Shown here: piece by piece, positions 11,203 through 20,872 of the stretch | Position numbering within the stretch: the first letter of the stretch is position 1 | How the letters are laid out: each line of letters opens with the position of its first letter | Assembly (NCBI GenBank): GCA_026989145.1 | Contig: JALSJU010000074.1 | Location: 1-58,274 of the forward strand | Source of the DNA: Thiotrichaceae bacterium | GTDB taxonomy: Bacteria > Pseudomonadota > Gammaproteobacteria > Thiotrichales > Thiotrichaceae | DNA: 58,274 nt | Reading direction: 5' to 3' | Program-made: the position numbers and the translations under genes | Notes under the pieces: generated by a model | Databases searched by the model: none | What the model saw: the letters and a program-made list of their open reading frames with translations, nothing else | What the model was told of the DNA's origin: nothing

Positions 11203-12612
11203 ATGTTTATTAAAAGTTTTGCATCTGTTGCCGTATTGGCATTTTTGCTTCCCTCTACGCAAGTAATAGCAGCACAACATGAAAAAGTAGAGGGTCGTGT
11301 AGATGCTACGTCAACCCTACCAAATGCAAAACCCGGCGAATGTTACGCAAAAGTTATCGTACCGGCTAAGTATGATGTTAAAACAGAGGAGGTGTTAGTT
11401 AAGCCCGAATCTGAAGAGGTTACCATTAAGCCAGCTGTCTTTGATGCTGCTGAAAAGCCCGTAGTTGTAAAGGCTGGTTACACAAAGATTAAGGTTGTAC
11501 CTGCAAAATTTAGAGAGGAAGTGGAAGAAGTTGAAGTCTCAAAAGCAGGAACAGCATGGCTAACACGTCTTGGTAAAGGGGGGATTCCTGCTAGTCCTGC
11601 GCTCTTAGCAGGCGCTAAAACTAGTGGTATAGAAATCGAGAAAGCAGCACCAGGTCAGTGTTTTAAAGAGTACTTTACACCCGCAAAGTTTGAGCAAACA
11701 GAAAAAGAGATTTTAGTTAAAGAAGAGTCAGAAGAAATTAAGATTATAGCACCGCAGTTTGAGAGTGGTGAAGAGCTTGTAGTTGTTAAGCAAGCGAGCA
11801 AGAAGAAAATATATAAACCTGCGGAGTATGAAGTTGTAGAAGAGAAAATTGAAATTGAACCTGCTAAAGCTGTCTGGAAAAAAGGAGATGGCCCAATTTC
11901 TAAAATCGATAACTCTACAGGCGATATTATGTGTTTGGTGCAGGTTCCTGCAAAGTACCAAATAATTAAAAAAACGGTTCTTAAAAATAAACCAAGTGTT
12001 GAATTAGTTGATGTGCCTGAAGCAACGAAAGCTATCAAAATTAGTAAGCTCGTGACAGATGCATCGGTTGATAAGGTGAAAATTCCTGCAGAATATAAAA
12101 AAGTATCGATCAAGAATAAAGTATCTGATGCGAGTTTCTCATGGGTAGCTGCAGGCGAAAAAGGCAATGGGACTTATACAGGTAATCAAATTTGTTTAAA
12201 AGAGATATCAGCTAAGTTTGCAAAAGTGAAGAAGCTGGTTATTGACTCGGCAGCAGCCGTGGAAGAAGAAAAAGTTGCCCCTGTCTCAAAAATTATTAAA
12301 GTCAGTAACGTGGCTACAGAATCTGAAGAAGTTCGTACAAAAATACCTGCTGTTTACAAGACTGTTGAAAAAAGAACGAAGGTTAGCCCAGAAAAACTCG
12401 TTTGGCGTCAGATACTTTGTCGTACCAATATGGGGCCTGGAATTAACAAAAAAATCCAACAAGCGCTTAAAGATGCGGGTGCATACAGTGGTGCAGTTGA
12501 TGGTAATATTGGTCGCGGTACGATGAAGGCGCTTGAGCAGTACCAGAAGGATAACGGTATGGCTATTGGTGGCATTACTATGGATGTATTGAAGAAGTTG
12601 GGTGTTCAGTAA
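11203..12612 (+). CDS. Secreted protein with four internal repeats and a C-terminal peptidoglycan-binding domain
   Basis: 469 residues, starting after a good AAGGAG site. Residues 1-23 form a signal peptide (cleavage probably after VIAA). Residues ~46-402 are four related units of about 75 residues (starting near 46, 152, 243 and 330). Each opens with a cysteine (C47, C153, C244, C331), contains a P-A-K/E-Y/F motif and closes with a tryptophan (W119, W225, W314, W401); they are rich in Val, Glu and Lys. Residues ~410-469 match the peptidoglycan-binding domain type 1 pattern (IQQALKDAGAYSGAVDG, then GTMKALEQYQ). The protein is therefore probably periplasmic and anchored to the cell wall. I do not recognise the repeat family, and its function is unknown. 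Monocistronic, with its own terminator. Confidence 0.85.
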   Translation: MFIKSFASVAVLAFLLPSTQVIAAQHEKVEGRVDATSTLPNAKPGECYAKVIVPAKYDVKTEEVLVKPESEEVTIKPAVFDAAEKPVVVKAGYTKIKVVPAKFREEVEEVEVSKAGTAWLTRLGKGGIPASPALLAGAKTSGIEIEKAAPGQCFKEYFTPAKFEQTEKEILVKEESEEIKIIAPQFESGEELVVVKQASKKKIYKPAEYEVVEEKIEIEPAKAVWKKGDGPISKIDNSTGDIMCLVQVPAKYQIIKKTVLKNKPSVELVDVPEATKAIKISKLVTDASVDKVKIPAEYKKVSIKNKVSDASFSWVAAGEKGNGTYTGNQICLKEISAKFAKVKKLVIDSAAAVEEEKVAPVSKIIKVSNVATESEEVRTKIPAVYKTVEKRTKVSPEKLVWRQILCRTNMGPGINKKIQQALKDAGAYSGAVDGNIGRGTMKALEQYQKDNGMAIGGITMDVLKKLGVQ

Positions 12613-12634
12613 TAAGTAGTATTACAGTCTAGTT

Positions 12635-12667
12635 AAAAAAGAGTCACTTGATAGTGACTCTTTTTTT
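12635..12667. terminator. Bidirectional intrinsic terminator
   Basis: GAGTCACT and AGTGACTC form a perfect 8-bp stem around the loop TGAT, flanked by an A-run on the left and a T-run on the right, so U-tracts exist in both directions. It lies between two convergent genes (the secreted repeat protein and tgt) and can serve both. Confidence 0.9.
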
Positions 12668-12704
12668 TGCTTTAAATTACATATTAATATGCTCAAGCGG
12701 TTAT

Positions 12705-13841
<1,137 letters not shown>

Positions 13842-13985
13842 TTATCACTGGTATGGTAGTGCTGATTGCTTGAATACACAATCAGCTTTTAAATATTTGA
13901 ATATAAAAGAACAGCTTGAATAAGTAATTAATTATATAATTATAAAATAATATAAGCAAAATCAACGACTTGCGAGTGATTTGTA

Positions 13986-14042
13986 TTGACATTAGTGCCT
14001 TTCCTCTGTCATATTGCTGTAATCTTGCTTGATAATTATCAA
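13986..14042 (+). promoter_or_regulatory. Possible promoter and palindromic operator upstream of the SCP2-type protein
   Basis: The gene-free stretch 13824-14134 is AT-rich. It holds a perfect -35 (TTGACA, 13986-13991) followed after 18 bases by CATATT (14010-14015), which predicts a start near 14022. A perfect 14-base palindrome, TTGATAATTATCAA, lies at 14029-14042, just downstream of that start, where a repressor could block transcription. It is reminiscent of Fur-type GATAAT elements but shorter than a Fur box. Nothing else was recognised in the stretch. Confidence 0.4.
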
Positions 14043-14134
14043 TGTAAATAACGATACTTGTCATGCAGTCAGTCAGGTTTTAAAGTTAGAGCCAGTTATT
14101 GGTTTATTTTGTTTGATCTCTAGGAGGATTAATA

Positions 14135-14662
14135 ATGTTAAAAAAGGCAGGAATAGTAGTCTCGACAGTTTTATTAACTAGCTCAGTGATGGCGGCTGAT
14201 TTTATGGACCCTACATGGGCAAAGCAAGCCTGCAATGCATGGAATGCTAATGCAACGCTGACTACGCAGTTGGGAAGTAAAAGCAGTTCTAAATGGATTT
14301 CAAATGATGCAGGAAGAGGTTATAAAGTGTTGCAGATGTACCGCAGTCAATGCGGTGCTAAGACCAAAATTCAATTAACAATCGCAGATAAAGGCGGAAA
14401 AGCTATGTGCATCTACGGTGGTAAGCCCGATGGTAAAAAACTAAATATGTCGGTTGATTATATTATGCACGCAACCGATAAGAACTGGACTTGTATGGGG
14501 AAAGGCTCTTGGGGGTGTGGCGCGATGGGTGCAATGGGTACAGGGAAGCTAAAGTTTAGTGGGCCGAAGGTTGAAGCTATGAAGGTAATGGGGCCATTTG
14601 GAAGCTTCTTGAAGCTGGCTGGTGCTGTACCTGGAAATAAAGGCGCAACTTGCCCTAAGTAA
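14135..14662 (+). CDS. Periplasmic SCP2 sterol-binding-domain-like protein
   Basis: 175 residues behind a strong AGGAGG site. The N-terminus is a signal peptide (hydrophobic VVSTVLLTSSVMAA, cleavage near residue 20). The C-terminal half has the SCP2-like pattern: VDYIMHATDKNW, then a glycine-rich step, TGKLKFSGPKVEAMKVM and a final FLKLAG. SCP2 domains bind lipids or sterols in a hydrophobic tunnel, so a periplasmic lipid-binding role is inferred. Five cysteines are present. It is transcribed alone, with a terminator behind it. The family call comes from pattern recall rather than a search. Confidence 0.65.
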   Translation: MLKKAGIVVSTVLLTSSVMAADFMDPTWAKQACNAWNANATLTTQLGSKSSSKWISNDAGRGYKVLQMYRSQCGAKTKIQLTIADKGGKAMCIYGGKPDGKKLNMSVDYIMHATDKNWTCMGKGSWGCGAMGAMGTGKLKFSGPKVEAMKVMGPFGSFLKLAGAVPGNKGATCPK

Positions 14663-14702
14663 TTTTATTTCCTTTGTAAAATTACTTAATTAGTTTAACT
14701 AT

Positions 14703-14731
14703 AAAAAGCCGCAATAAATTAGCGGCTTTTT
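14703..14731 (+). terminator. Intrinsic terminator after the SCP2-type gene
   Basis: AAAAAGCCGC and GCGGCTTTTT form a 10-bp stem with a 9-base loop, 40 bases after the stop codon. A/T runs on both sides could also serve folD, which ends at 14784 on the other strand. Confidence 0.88.
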
Positions 14732-14783
14732 ATAGGCTGTGTAGGAGAGGGATAAAAGGTGGAAGAGTTAGATTAAATTAATC

Positions 14784-15638
14784 CTAAAACTGATGTTTTT
14801 CACAAGCCGTTAATGTGTTTTGCATAAGCATGGCAACTGTCATAGGGCCAACGCCACCAGGTACAGGTGTAATCCAAGCGGCACGTTTTGAGGCTTTCTC
14901 AAAGTCTACGTCGCCTGCTAACTTCCCATTTTCTAGGCGGTTAATGCCTACATCAACAACAGTAGCTCCTTTCTTAATCCAATCGCCTTTAACTAAGCCT
15001 GGCTTGCCAACAGCAACTATCACAATATCAGCTTGGCCGACAAGTTCAGGGGTGTTTTTAGTAAAGCGATGACAAACAGTCACTGTAGCACCTGTAAGAA
15101 GTAGTTCCAGCATCATCGGGCGGCCAACAATATTGGAAGCCCCTACAATGACAGCGTGCTTACCATAAAAAGTTTCACCAATGGATTCTAATAAGCGAAT
15201 AATACCAAAGGGAGTACAAGGGCGTAGGCTTGGAATGCGTAACGCTAAGCGGCCTAAATTGATAGGGTGGAAGCCGTCGACATCCTTATCGGGATGTATT
15301 TGCTCGATAACCAGTGAAGCATCCATATGTTCTGGAAGAGGTAATTGGACTAAAATACCGTCAATGTCACTATCATTGTTGAGTGTTTCTATCAATGTTA
15401 TGAGTTCGTGCTGAGTGGTGGCAGAACTTAAATCATAAGAGCGAGAATAAATGCCAACTTCTTTACAGGCTTTGCGTTTATGCCCTACATATATTTGAGA
15501 AGCAGGGTCGCCACCGATTAAGATAACCGCTAACCCAGGAGGACGTTTTTCTTGGCTAGTTCGTTCTTCGATTGCTATTTTGACTTCAGTTCTTACCCTG
15601 GTTGCAACTTCTTTGCCATCAATAATTTTAGCACTCAT
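14784..15638 (-). CDS. folD: Bifunctional methylenetetrahydrofolate dehydrogenase / methenyltetrahydrofolate cyclohydrolase
   Basis: Interconverts 5,10-methylene-, 5,10-methenyl- and 10-formyl-tetrahydrofolate in the cytoplasm, with NADP. 284 residues, the normal length. Motifs are [18 protein letters not shown] with the catalytic lysine at residue 54, [25 protein letters not shown], the NADP-binding region [13 protein letters not shown], and the C-terminal [15 protein letters not shown]. It points away from the tRNA operon, in the folD - tRNA - tig arrangement also known in pseudomonads. Confidence 0.98.
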   Translation of the reverse strand: MSAKIIDGKEVATRVRTEVKIAIEERTSQEKRPPGLAVILIGGDPASQIYVGHKRKACKEVGIYSRSYDLSSATTQHELITLIETLNNDSDIDGILVQLPLPEHMDASLVIEQIHPDKDVDGFHPINLGRLALRIPSLRPCTPFGIIRLLESIGETFYGKHAVIVGASNIVGRPMMLELLLTGATVTVCHRFTKNTPELVGQADIVIVAVGKPGLVKGDWIKKGATVVDVGINRLENGKLAGDVDFEKASKRAAWITPVPGGVGPMTVAMLMQNTLTACEKHQF

Positions 15639-15751
15639 CGTATTTCCTAACTTGATTTTAGTTTATGAAGTGAATCTTCTCATGCGCACTAGTAACGAAC
15701 AAGGGATGGACATTTAAATTTAAGAAATAAAAAAATATCAAACTTACACGC

Positions 15752-15780
15752 TTGACGAGAATAGTTTAGGTGCGTATTAT
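15752..15780 (+). promoter_or_regulatory. Sigma-70 promoter of the tRNA operon
   Basis: TTGACG (15752-15757), a 17-base spacer and TATTAT (15775-15780), each one base off consensus. They are followed by a GC-rich discriminator (TCGCGC), as expected for a growth-rate/ppGpp-controlled stable-RNA promoter. The predicted start near 15787 is about 22 bases before tRNA-Pro. Confidence 0.85.
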
Positions 15781-15808
15781 TCGCGCTCTGTCATTTGTGG
15801 CGGTATGT

Positions 15809-15885
15809 CGGGATATAGCGCAGTCTGGTAGCGCGCCTGCTTTGGGTGCAGGATGTCGGGAGTTCGAATCTCTCTATCCCGACCA
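15809..15885 (+). tRNA. tRNA-Pro (anticodon TGG)
   Basis: 77 bases with an encoded CCA. The acceptor stem CGGGATA/TATCCCG and anticodon stem CCTGC/GCAGG are fully paired. The loop TTTGGGT places TGG at 15843-15845. First gene of the tRNA operon. Confidence 0.97.
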
Positions 15886-15917
15886 TTTTTATTTTTTAAA
15901 GTTGGTCGTACTTGATT

Positions 15918-15994
<77 letters not shown>

Positions 15995-16021
15995 TTAAGA
16001 TTTTTGGTTAGCTTTTATTAT

Positions 16022-16098
16022 GGTGGGTATAGCTCAGTTGGTAGAGCCCCGGCTTGTGATGCCGGTCGTCGTGGGTTCGAGTCCCATTATCCACCCCA
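16022..16098 (+). tRNA. tRNA-His (anticodon GTG)
   Basis: 77 bases including the extra 5' G (position -1) typical of tRNA-His and an encoded CCA. The acceptor has one G-T wobble. The anticodon GTG is at 16056-16058. It is a substrate of the Tgt enzyme encoded nearby. Confidence 0.97.
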
Positions 16099-16108
16099 GT
16101 ATTTTTAG

Positions 16109-16139
16109 TTGCTTGTATCTAAAAACAAGTGATTTTTTT
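16109..16139 (+). terminator. Intrinsic terminator after tRNA-His
   Basis: TTGCTTGT (16109-16116) pairs with ACAAGTGA (16125-16132), an 8-bp stem with two G-U pairs, followed by seven Ts. It separates the Pro-Arg-His transcript from tRNA-Leu. Confidence 0.65.
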
Positions 16140-16150
16140 CAGTTTCCGGT

Positions 16151-16179
16151 TATACACGGGCTTCAATGCACTGTATAAT
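16151..16179 (+). promoter_or_regulatory. Promoter for tRNA-Leu
   Basis: TATACA (16151-16156), a 17-base spacer and a perfect TATAAT (16174-16179) followed by a CGCG discriminator. The predicted start near 16186 leaves only about four bases before the mature tRNA-Leu 5' end. Confidence 0.7.
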
Positions 16180-16189
16180 CGCGTTTTTT

Positions 16190-16274
<85 letters not shown>

Positions 16275-16290
16275 TTATTTAAATATACTG

Positions 16291-16320
16291 CCAGTAACAA
16301 AGGTTGCTGGTGGTTTTTTT
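16291..16320 (+). terminator. Intrinsic terminator after tRNA-Leu
   Basis: CCAGTAAC and GTTGCTGG form an 8-bp stem (one G-U pair) with an AAAG loop, followed by TGG and seven Ts. It would separate tRNA-Leu from tig. Confidence 0.75.
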
Positions 16321-16381
16321 ATAAACCATTATTACTTTGAAATACTTGGCTCTTCCTAGAAAGCTGAGTTGAGGTTATTGC

Positions 16382-17671
16382 ATGCAAGTTTCAGTTGAAT
16401 CTACAGGAAATATCGAACGAAAGTTAACCATTACTATCCCCGCGGAACGTGTAGATGGTGATGTGGAAAGTCGCTTAAAAACGATGCGTAGCAGAGTTAA
16501 AATCGATGGTTTTCGCCCGGGTAAAGTGCCTATTAGTGTAGTTGCCCAGCAATATGGGGACTCAGTATACCAAGAAGTGGTTGGGGAACTTTTTCAGTCA
16601 ACTTTTTACGAGGCAGCAGAGCAAGAAAAACTACGTGTTGCTGGTATGCCAAAAATTGAAGCAAAAACGGTAGAGGCGGGTAAAGATTTAGAATATACCG
16701 CAACTTTTGATACTTATCCTGAATTTAAAATTGCAGATATTTCTAAATTGGAAGTCGAACGTCCTGCCGTTAAAGTGATGGCGGCAGATATTGATGAAAT
16801 GATAGAAACTTTACGCAAACAACAGCAAGACTGGAAAGAAGTTAAGCGCAAAGCAAAGAAAGGTGATTTACTTTCAGTTGATTTCGAAGGGAAAATAGAC
16901 GGTGAGGTTTTCGACGGTGGTTCAGCAGAAGATTTTTCTGTTGAGTTAGGTGCTGGTCGTATGCTTAAAGATTTTGAAGATGCACTTATTGGCGTTAAAG
17001 CAGGTGAAAAGAAAGATGCTGATGTCACTTTTCCGGAAGATTATCCTGCGGAGAAATTAAAAGGTAAAACAGCACAGTTTTCTCTTAATGTTAAATCTGT
17101 TAGTGAGCCTGCTTTACCAGAGGTAGATAAGGACTTTATTAAAAAGTTTGGTGTTGAAGATGGTACTCAAAAAAGCTTTAAAGCCGAAATAAAGACTAAT
17201 ATGGAGCGTGAACTAGAACAGCGCATTAAAAGTAGTGTTAAGCAATCTGTAATGGATGGTTTGCATGAAATACATGAAATTGACCTGCCAGAAGCTTTAG
17301 TTAGCGATGAAATACAGCAAGTTAGAAATGAAATGGCGCAGAACTCTCAAGGTGCGGATTTGTCAACACTCCCTGATGATATGTTTAAAGACCAAGCTGC
17401 GCGACGTGTAAAACTTGGTTTAATCGTTGGTGAGATTATAAATGGTAATAAGCTAGAAAAAGATCCAAAACGTGTTGATGATATGCTCGAATCACTTGCG
17501 GCTAGTTATGAAGATCCTGCAGCTCTATTGGAGTATTACCGGAGTACACCAGAAGCTATGCAAACGATTGAAGCGGCTGTAATGGAAGAAATGATTGTTG
17601 ACTGGGTTATGGAAAAAGCTAAAGTTAAAGATAAAAAAATGAAGTTTACTGAGTTAGTTAACGATAAATAG
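16382..17671 (+). CDS. tig: Trigger factor (ribosome-associated chaperone, PPIase)
   Basis: Binds the ribosome exit tunnel and shields nascent chains. 429 residues, the normal length. The N-terminal ribosome-binding signature is visible as VKIDGFRPGKVPISVV, the central FKBP-type PPIase domain runs roughly 150-245 (GDLLSVDFEGKIDGEVFDGG), and a long acidic/basic C-terminal chaperone arm follows. The TTGAGG site is nine bases before the ATG. It is followed 48 bases later by clpP in the standard tig-clpP-clpX order. Confidence 0.98.
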   Translation: MQVSVESTGNIERKLTITIPAERVDGDVESRLKTMRSRVKIDGFRPGKVPISVVAQQYGDSVYQEVVGELFQSTFYEAAEQEKLRVAGMPKIEAKTVEAGKDLEYTATFDTYPEFKIADISKLEVERPAVKVMAADIDEMIETLRKQQQDWKEVKRKAKKGDLLSVDFEGKIDGEVFDGGSAEDFSVELGAGRMLKDFEDALIGVKAGEKKDADVTFPEDYPAEKLKGKTAQFSLNVKSVSEPALPEVDKDFIKKFGVEDGTQKSFKAEIKTNMERELEQRIKSSVKQSVMDGLHEIHEIDLPEALVSDEIQQVRNEMAQNSQGADLSTLPDDMFKDQAARRVKLGLIVGEIINGNKLEKDPKRVDDMLESLAASYEDPAALLEYYRSTPEAMQTIEAAVMEEMIVDWVMEKAKVKDKKMKFTELVNDK

Positions 17672-17719
17672 TAACGCTAATAAAATAGAGTTAACAGAAA
17701 AGATAAAAAGGATAATAAA

Positions 17720-18349
17720 ATGTTTGAAAATAATAAATCAAATAATGTTGAGCCACAATCAGCCTTAGTTCCAATGGTTGTTGAGCAAACTTCTCGGGGT
17801 GAGCGTTCATACGATATTTATTCACGACTGTTGAAGGAACGCGTCATTTTTATCGTGGGTCAAATTGAAGATCACATGGCAAACTTGATTATTGCTCAGT
17901 TGCTTTTTTTAGAGTCAGAAAATTCTGAAAAAGACATTCATTTATACATAAACTCACCTGGTGGTGTGGTGACGGCAGGTATGGCAATTTACGATACTAT
18001 GCAGTTTATTAAGCCTAAAGTAAGTACGCTTTGTATCGGTCAGGCAGCAAGTATGGGCGCGGTATTGTTAGCCGGTGGTGAAAAGGGCATGCGTTACGCG
18101 TTGCCACACTCACGTGTCATGATCCATCAGCCACTTGGTGGTTTTCAAGGGCAGGCTTCTGATATTGATATACATGCAAAAGAGATATTAAAGATTCGTG
18201 AAGAGCTTAATAAAGTGCTAGCAAATCACTCGGGGCAGTCATTGAAAACCATTTCAAAAGATACCGATCGTGATAATTTTATGGACGCAGAAACAGCAAT
18301 GAAATATGGCTTGATTGATGAAGTTTTGAATAGTCGCTCTAAGAAGTAA
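17720..18349 (+). CDS. clpP: ATP-dependent Clp protease proteolytic subunit
   Basis: Forms the tetradecameric serine-protease chamber that degrades substrates unfolded by ClpX or ClpA. 209 residues. Catalytic triad: S111 (in [14 protein letters not shown]), H136 (in MIHQPLGG) and D185 (in DTDRDNFM). The N-terminal ~15 residues are likely a propeptide. An AAAAGGA site precedes the ATG. A strong terminator follows, so clpX probably has its own promoter. Confidence 0.98.
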   Translation: MFENNKSNNVEPQSALVPMVVEQTSRGERSYDIYSRLLKERVIFIVGQIEDHMANLIIAQLLFLESENSEKDIHLYINSPGGVVTAGMAIYDTMQFIKPKVSTLCIGQAASMGAVLLAGGEKGMRYALPHSRVMIHQPLGGFQGQASDIDIHAKEILKIREELNKVLANHSGQSLKTISKDTDRDNFMDAETAMKYGLIDEVLNSRSKK

Positions 18350-18372
18350 CTCATTACTGAAACGTTTTTTAC

Positions 18373-18399
18373 AAAAGCCTGATTTATTCAGGCTTTTTT
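18373..18399 (+). terminator. Intrinsic terminator after clpP
   Basis: AAAAGCCTGA and TCAGGCTTTT form a 10-bp stem with a TTTAT loop and a run of six Ts, 24 bases after the clpP stop. Confidence 0.9.
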
Positions 18400-18554
18400 A
18401 TACCATTCAGCAACGCTAAACGATTTATTTGCTAAGCTGAGACGTAATAGTGAAATATTTACATTACTTTAATTATTCTTAATGTACTTTTTTCCTATTA
18501 AATATTATTGTATGCTGAGTGATAGCTAATGAATAAACGAGGTTTTTGAAGCAA

Positions 18555-19844
18555 ATGAGTAAAGATAAAAGCACGAGTAAAAGTGATGGTAAGTTACTGT
18601 ATTGCTCTTTTTGTGGAAAAAGCCAGCACGAAGTAAGAAAACTGATTGCAGGCCCTTCGGTGTTTATTTGTGATGAATGTGTTGATCTGTGTAACGATAT
18701 AATTACAGAAGAGTTGCAAGAAACAGGCGATGTAGAGCAAAAAGCTTTGCCAGTACCTCAGGAAATCAACGAGTTACTCAATGATTATGTAATTGATCAA
18801 GAGCCTGCGAAAAAAGTACTCTCGGTTGCGGTTTACAACCATTACAAACGGATGGAAAGTAATACCGGTAAAAATGACAATATCGAACTTTCAAAAAGTA
18901 ATATTCTATTAATCGGTCCAACCGGTAGCGGTAAAACACTACTAGCAGAAACCTTAGCACGAACCTTAAATGTGCCTTTCACAATGGCGGATGCCACCAC
19001 ATTAACCGAAGCAGGTTATGTCGGTGAAGATGTTGAAAACATTATTCAAAAGTTATTACAAAAATGTGACTATGATGTCGAAAAAGCACAAACAGGTATC
19101 GTTTACATTGACGAGATTGACAAAATTTCTCGAAAATCAGATAACCCCTCTATCACGCGTGATGTATCGGGTGAAGGTGTCCAACAAGCACTGTTAAAGC
19201 TTATTGAAGGAACAATAGCTTCAGTTCCACCACAAGGTGGTCGTAAACACCCTCAGCAAGAATTCTTACAAGTTGATACTAAAAATATACTCTTTATTTG
19301 TGGTGGCGCTTTTGCAGGCTTAGATAAAGTCGTGCTTGATCGTACCGAAAAGGGTGGTATCGGATTCTCGGCAGAAGTTAAAGCACCTGATGACGACAAG
19401 ATGTTTGGTGAAGTTATAAAAGGCATTGAAGCAGAAGATTTAGTACGTTACGGCTTGATTCCTGAGTTTGTGGGTCGCTTACCTGTTATTGCAACCCTAG
19501 AAGAGCTAAATGAAGATGCGCTCGTACGGATTCTTACTGAGCCTAAAAACGCATTAACCAAACAATACTCAGTATTGTTTGATATGGAAAATGTAGAAAT
19601 TGATTTCCGAGAAGAAGCGCTACATGCCATCGCGCGTAAAGCGATGGAGAGAAAAACAGGAGCGCGTGGTTTACGCTCAATCATGGAAAAAGTATTGCTT
19701 GATACCATGTATGAACTGCCTTCGTTAGAAGGTGTGACTAAGGTCGTTGTGGATGAGTCGGTTATTAATGGTGACTCGCAACCGTATTTAATCTACGAAA
19801 ATAAAGACGTTAAAAAGAAAAAGAGCGCTTCTGGAAAGGGTTAG
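18555..19844 (+). CDS. clpX: ATP-dependent Clp protease ATP-binding subunit
   Basis: AAA+ unfoldase that feeds substrates to ClpP. The ATG at 18555 (MSKDKSTSK) gives 429 residues; a TTG three codons earlier is open but only three bases from the GAGG site. The N-terminal zinc domain has C17, C20, C39 and C42 ([11 protein letters not shown] ... [10 protein letters not shown]). Walker A is GPTGSGKT, Walker [10 protein letters not shown], the pore loop is in [10 protein letters not shown], and the ClpP-binding loop reads GGIGFSAEV. The C-terminus is lysine-rich. lon, its frequent downstream neighbour, is replaced by the glycan island. Confidence 0.98.
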   Translation: MSKDKSTSKSDGKLLYCSFCGKSQHEVRKLIAGPSVFICDECVDLCNDIITEELQETGDVEQKALPVPQEINELLNDYVIDQEPAKKVLSVAVYNHYKRMESNTGKNDNIELSKSNILLIGPTGSGKTLLAETLARTLNVPFTMADATTLTEAGYVGEDVENIIQKLLQKCDYDVEKAQTGIVYIDEIDKISRKSDNPSITRDVSGEGVQQALLKLIEGTIASVPPQGGRKHPQQEFLQVDTKNILFICGGAFAGLDKVVLDRTEKGGIGFSAEVKAPDDDKMFGEVIKGIEAEDLVRYGLIPEFVGRLPVIATLEELNEDALVRILTEPKNALTKQYSVLFDMENVEIDFREEALHAIARKAMERKTGARGLRSIMEKVLLDTMYELPSLEGVTKVVVDESVINGDSQPYLIYENKDVKKKKSASGKG

Positions 19845-19920
19845 TAAATCTATTTTTTACTTTTAGTTTGAGGTGGTTATTAGTTATTCTTTAAAAGACT
19901 CGTAAACTTTGATTATGATA

Positions 19921-20712
19921 TTACTTTAGGGTTAAATTTTTAGATATTTTTACTTTCCGTTTACTTGCATGGTGCAAGTGAGCAATATGATTAACTCCTG
20001 TTTTTACTTGTGATATAAAGCGTCTAAACTTACACTTTATACATTTATCTATAATTGAATTTGAATTTAATTTAGGTGTTATAGATGAGTCCACATCTAA
20101 CGGAGCCTTAATACTATGATAAACACACTGATCTAGCTGAATTAAAACAGCAGGATCAAGCTGATACGATAATAGGGAGTAGTTATTGTTTATAAACTTG
20201 TCTGCAAGGCCGATCTTCCCATTTTCAAATTCCCCTAATAATTTCCTGGCCCCGCTAGGCCAAAGTATATAGCCACCAGCTCCTGAACGTCCTTGATATA
20301 GCCTAAATAGTTTGCTTTCACAAATTTCCTTCGTCGCTTTAGTCGCTAATAGTTTTTTTTTGTTGGTTCCAGTCACTTCAATATTGATATAGTCAATATT
20401 GGTTAGAGTTTCCAGCTCTTTTAATACACAGTTAATAGTTTTTGAAAAGTAAGCATCATCCTCAATTATTAAGAAAGGCTTATTGCTTTTCAAAACTAAG
20501 CCCCATGCATTTTTATGGCTCAAGAAGCAGGCTACCTCTTCACTTTTTAGCTTACGTTCCCACGTTGAAGAGAGCTTTTTATAAACTAAGTCATCGGTGG
20601 ATAATAATACGGCAGGTAAACGTATATAATCAATTCCAAAAGAACAGAGTTGTTTTCTTTGAAAAGTCATTCTCTCTATAGCGGAGTCGAGATTAATTAC
20701 AATTGCTTTCAT
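19921..20712 (-). CDS. Glycosyltransferase family 25 (LPS/LOS-type)
   Basis: 263 residues with the GT25 pattern: N-terminal AIVINLDSAIERM, then EEVACFLSHKNAW and the metal-binding acidic motif LIIEDDAYF (E84-D85-D86). A conserved segment ends in GAGGYILWPSGARKLL. GT25 enzymes transfer a hexose, often galactose, onto lipooligosaccharide or similar acceptors at the cytoplasmic membrane; donor and acceptor here cannot be told from the sequence. The gene is divergent from the second GT25 gene. The region looks AT-richer than the housekeeping genes (by eye, not computed). Confidence 0.85.
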   Translation of the reverse strand: MKAIVINLDSAIERMTFQRKQLCSFGIDYIRLPAVLLSTDDLVYKKLSSTWERKLKSEEVACFLSHKNAWGLVLKSNKPFLIIEDDAYFSKTINCVLKELETLTNIDYINIEVTGTNKKKLLATKATKEICESKLFRLYQGRSGAGGYILWPSGARKLLGEFENGKIGLADKFINNNYSLLSYQLDPAVLIQLDQCVYHSIKAPLDVDSSITPKLNSNSIIDKCIKCKFRRFISQVKTGVNHIAHLHHASKRKVKISKNLTLK

Positions 20713-20872
20713 TGTTTTATTGTGATCATCTTAGTGCATCCTTGATTTCTCATATAATAGCTCTAAGGTACGAGTTTATAAATATAAATCTTTAAGTGCT
20801 GAATTAATTTTGAAAAAAGTAGCTTTATCTGTTTAAGGCCTGCAAGTTAGGCGTATTTATGAGGTCGTATTT

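Noticed and set aside
11655-12167. Long minus-strand open frame inside the four-repeat protein gene
   Set aside because: Antisense to a clear signal-peptide-bearing gene with its own ribosome site; no homology or start signals.
14029-14042. Fur box
   Set aside because: The palindrome shares GATAAT with the Fur consensus but is too short for the standard 19-base site; left as an unassigned operator.
18468-18496. Promoter upstream of clpX
   Set aside because: TTTACA is present, but no acceptable -10 at the right distance and no heat-shock sigma-32 consensus was seen.
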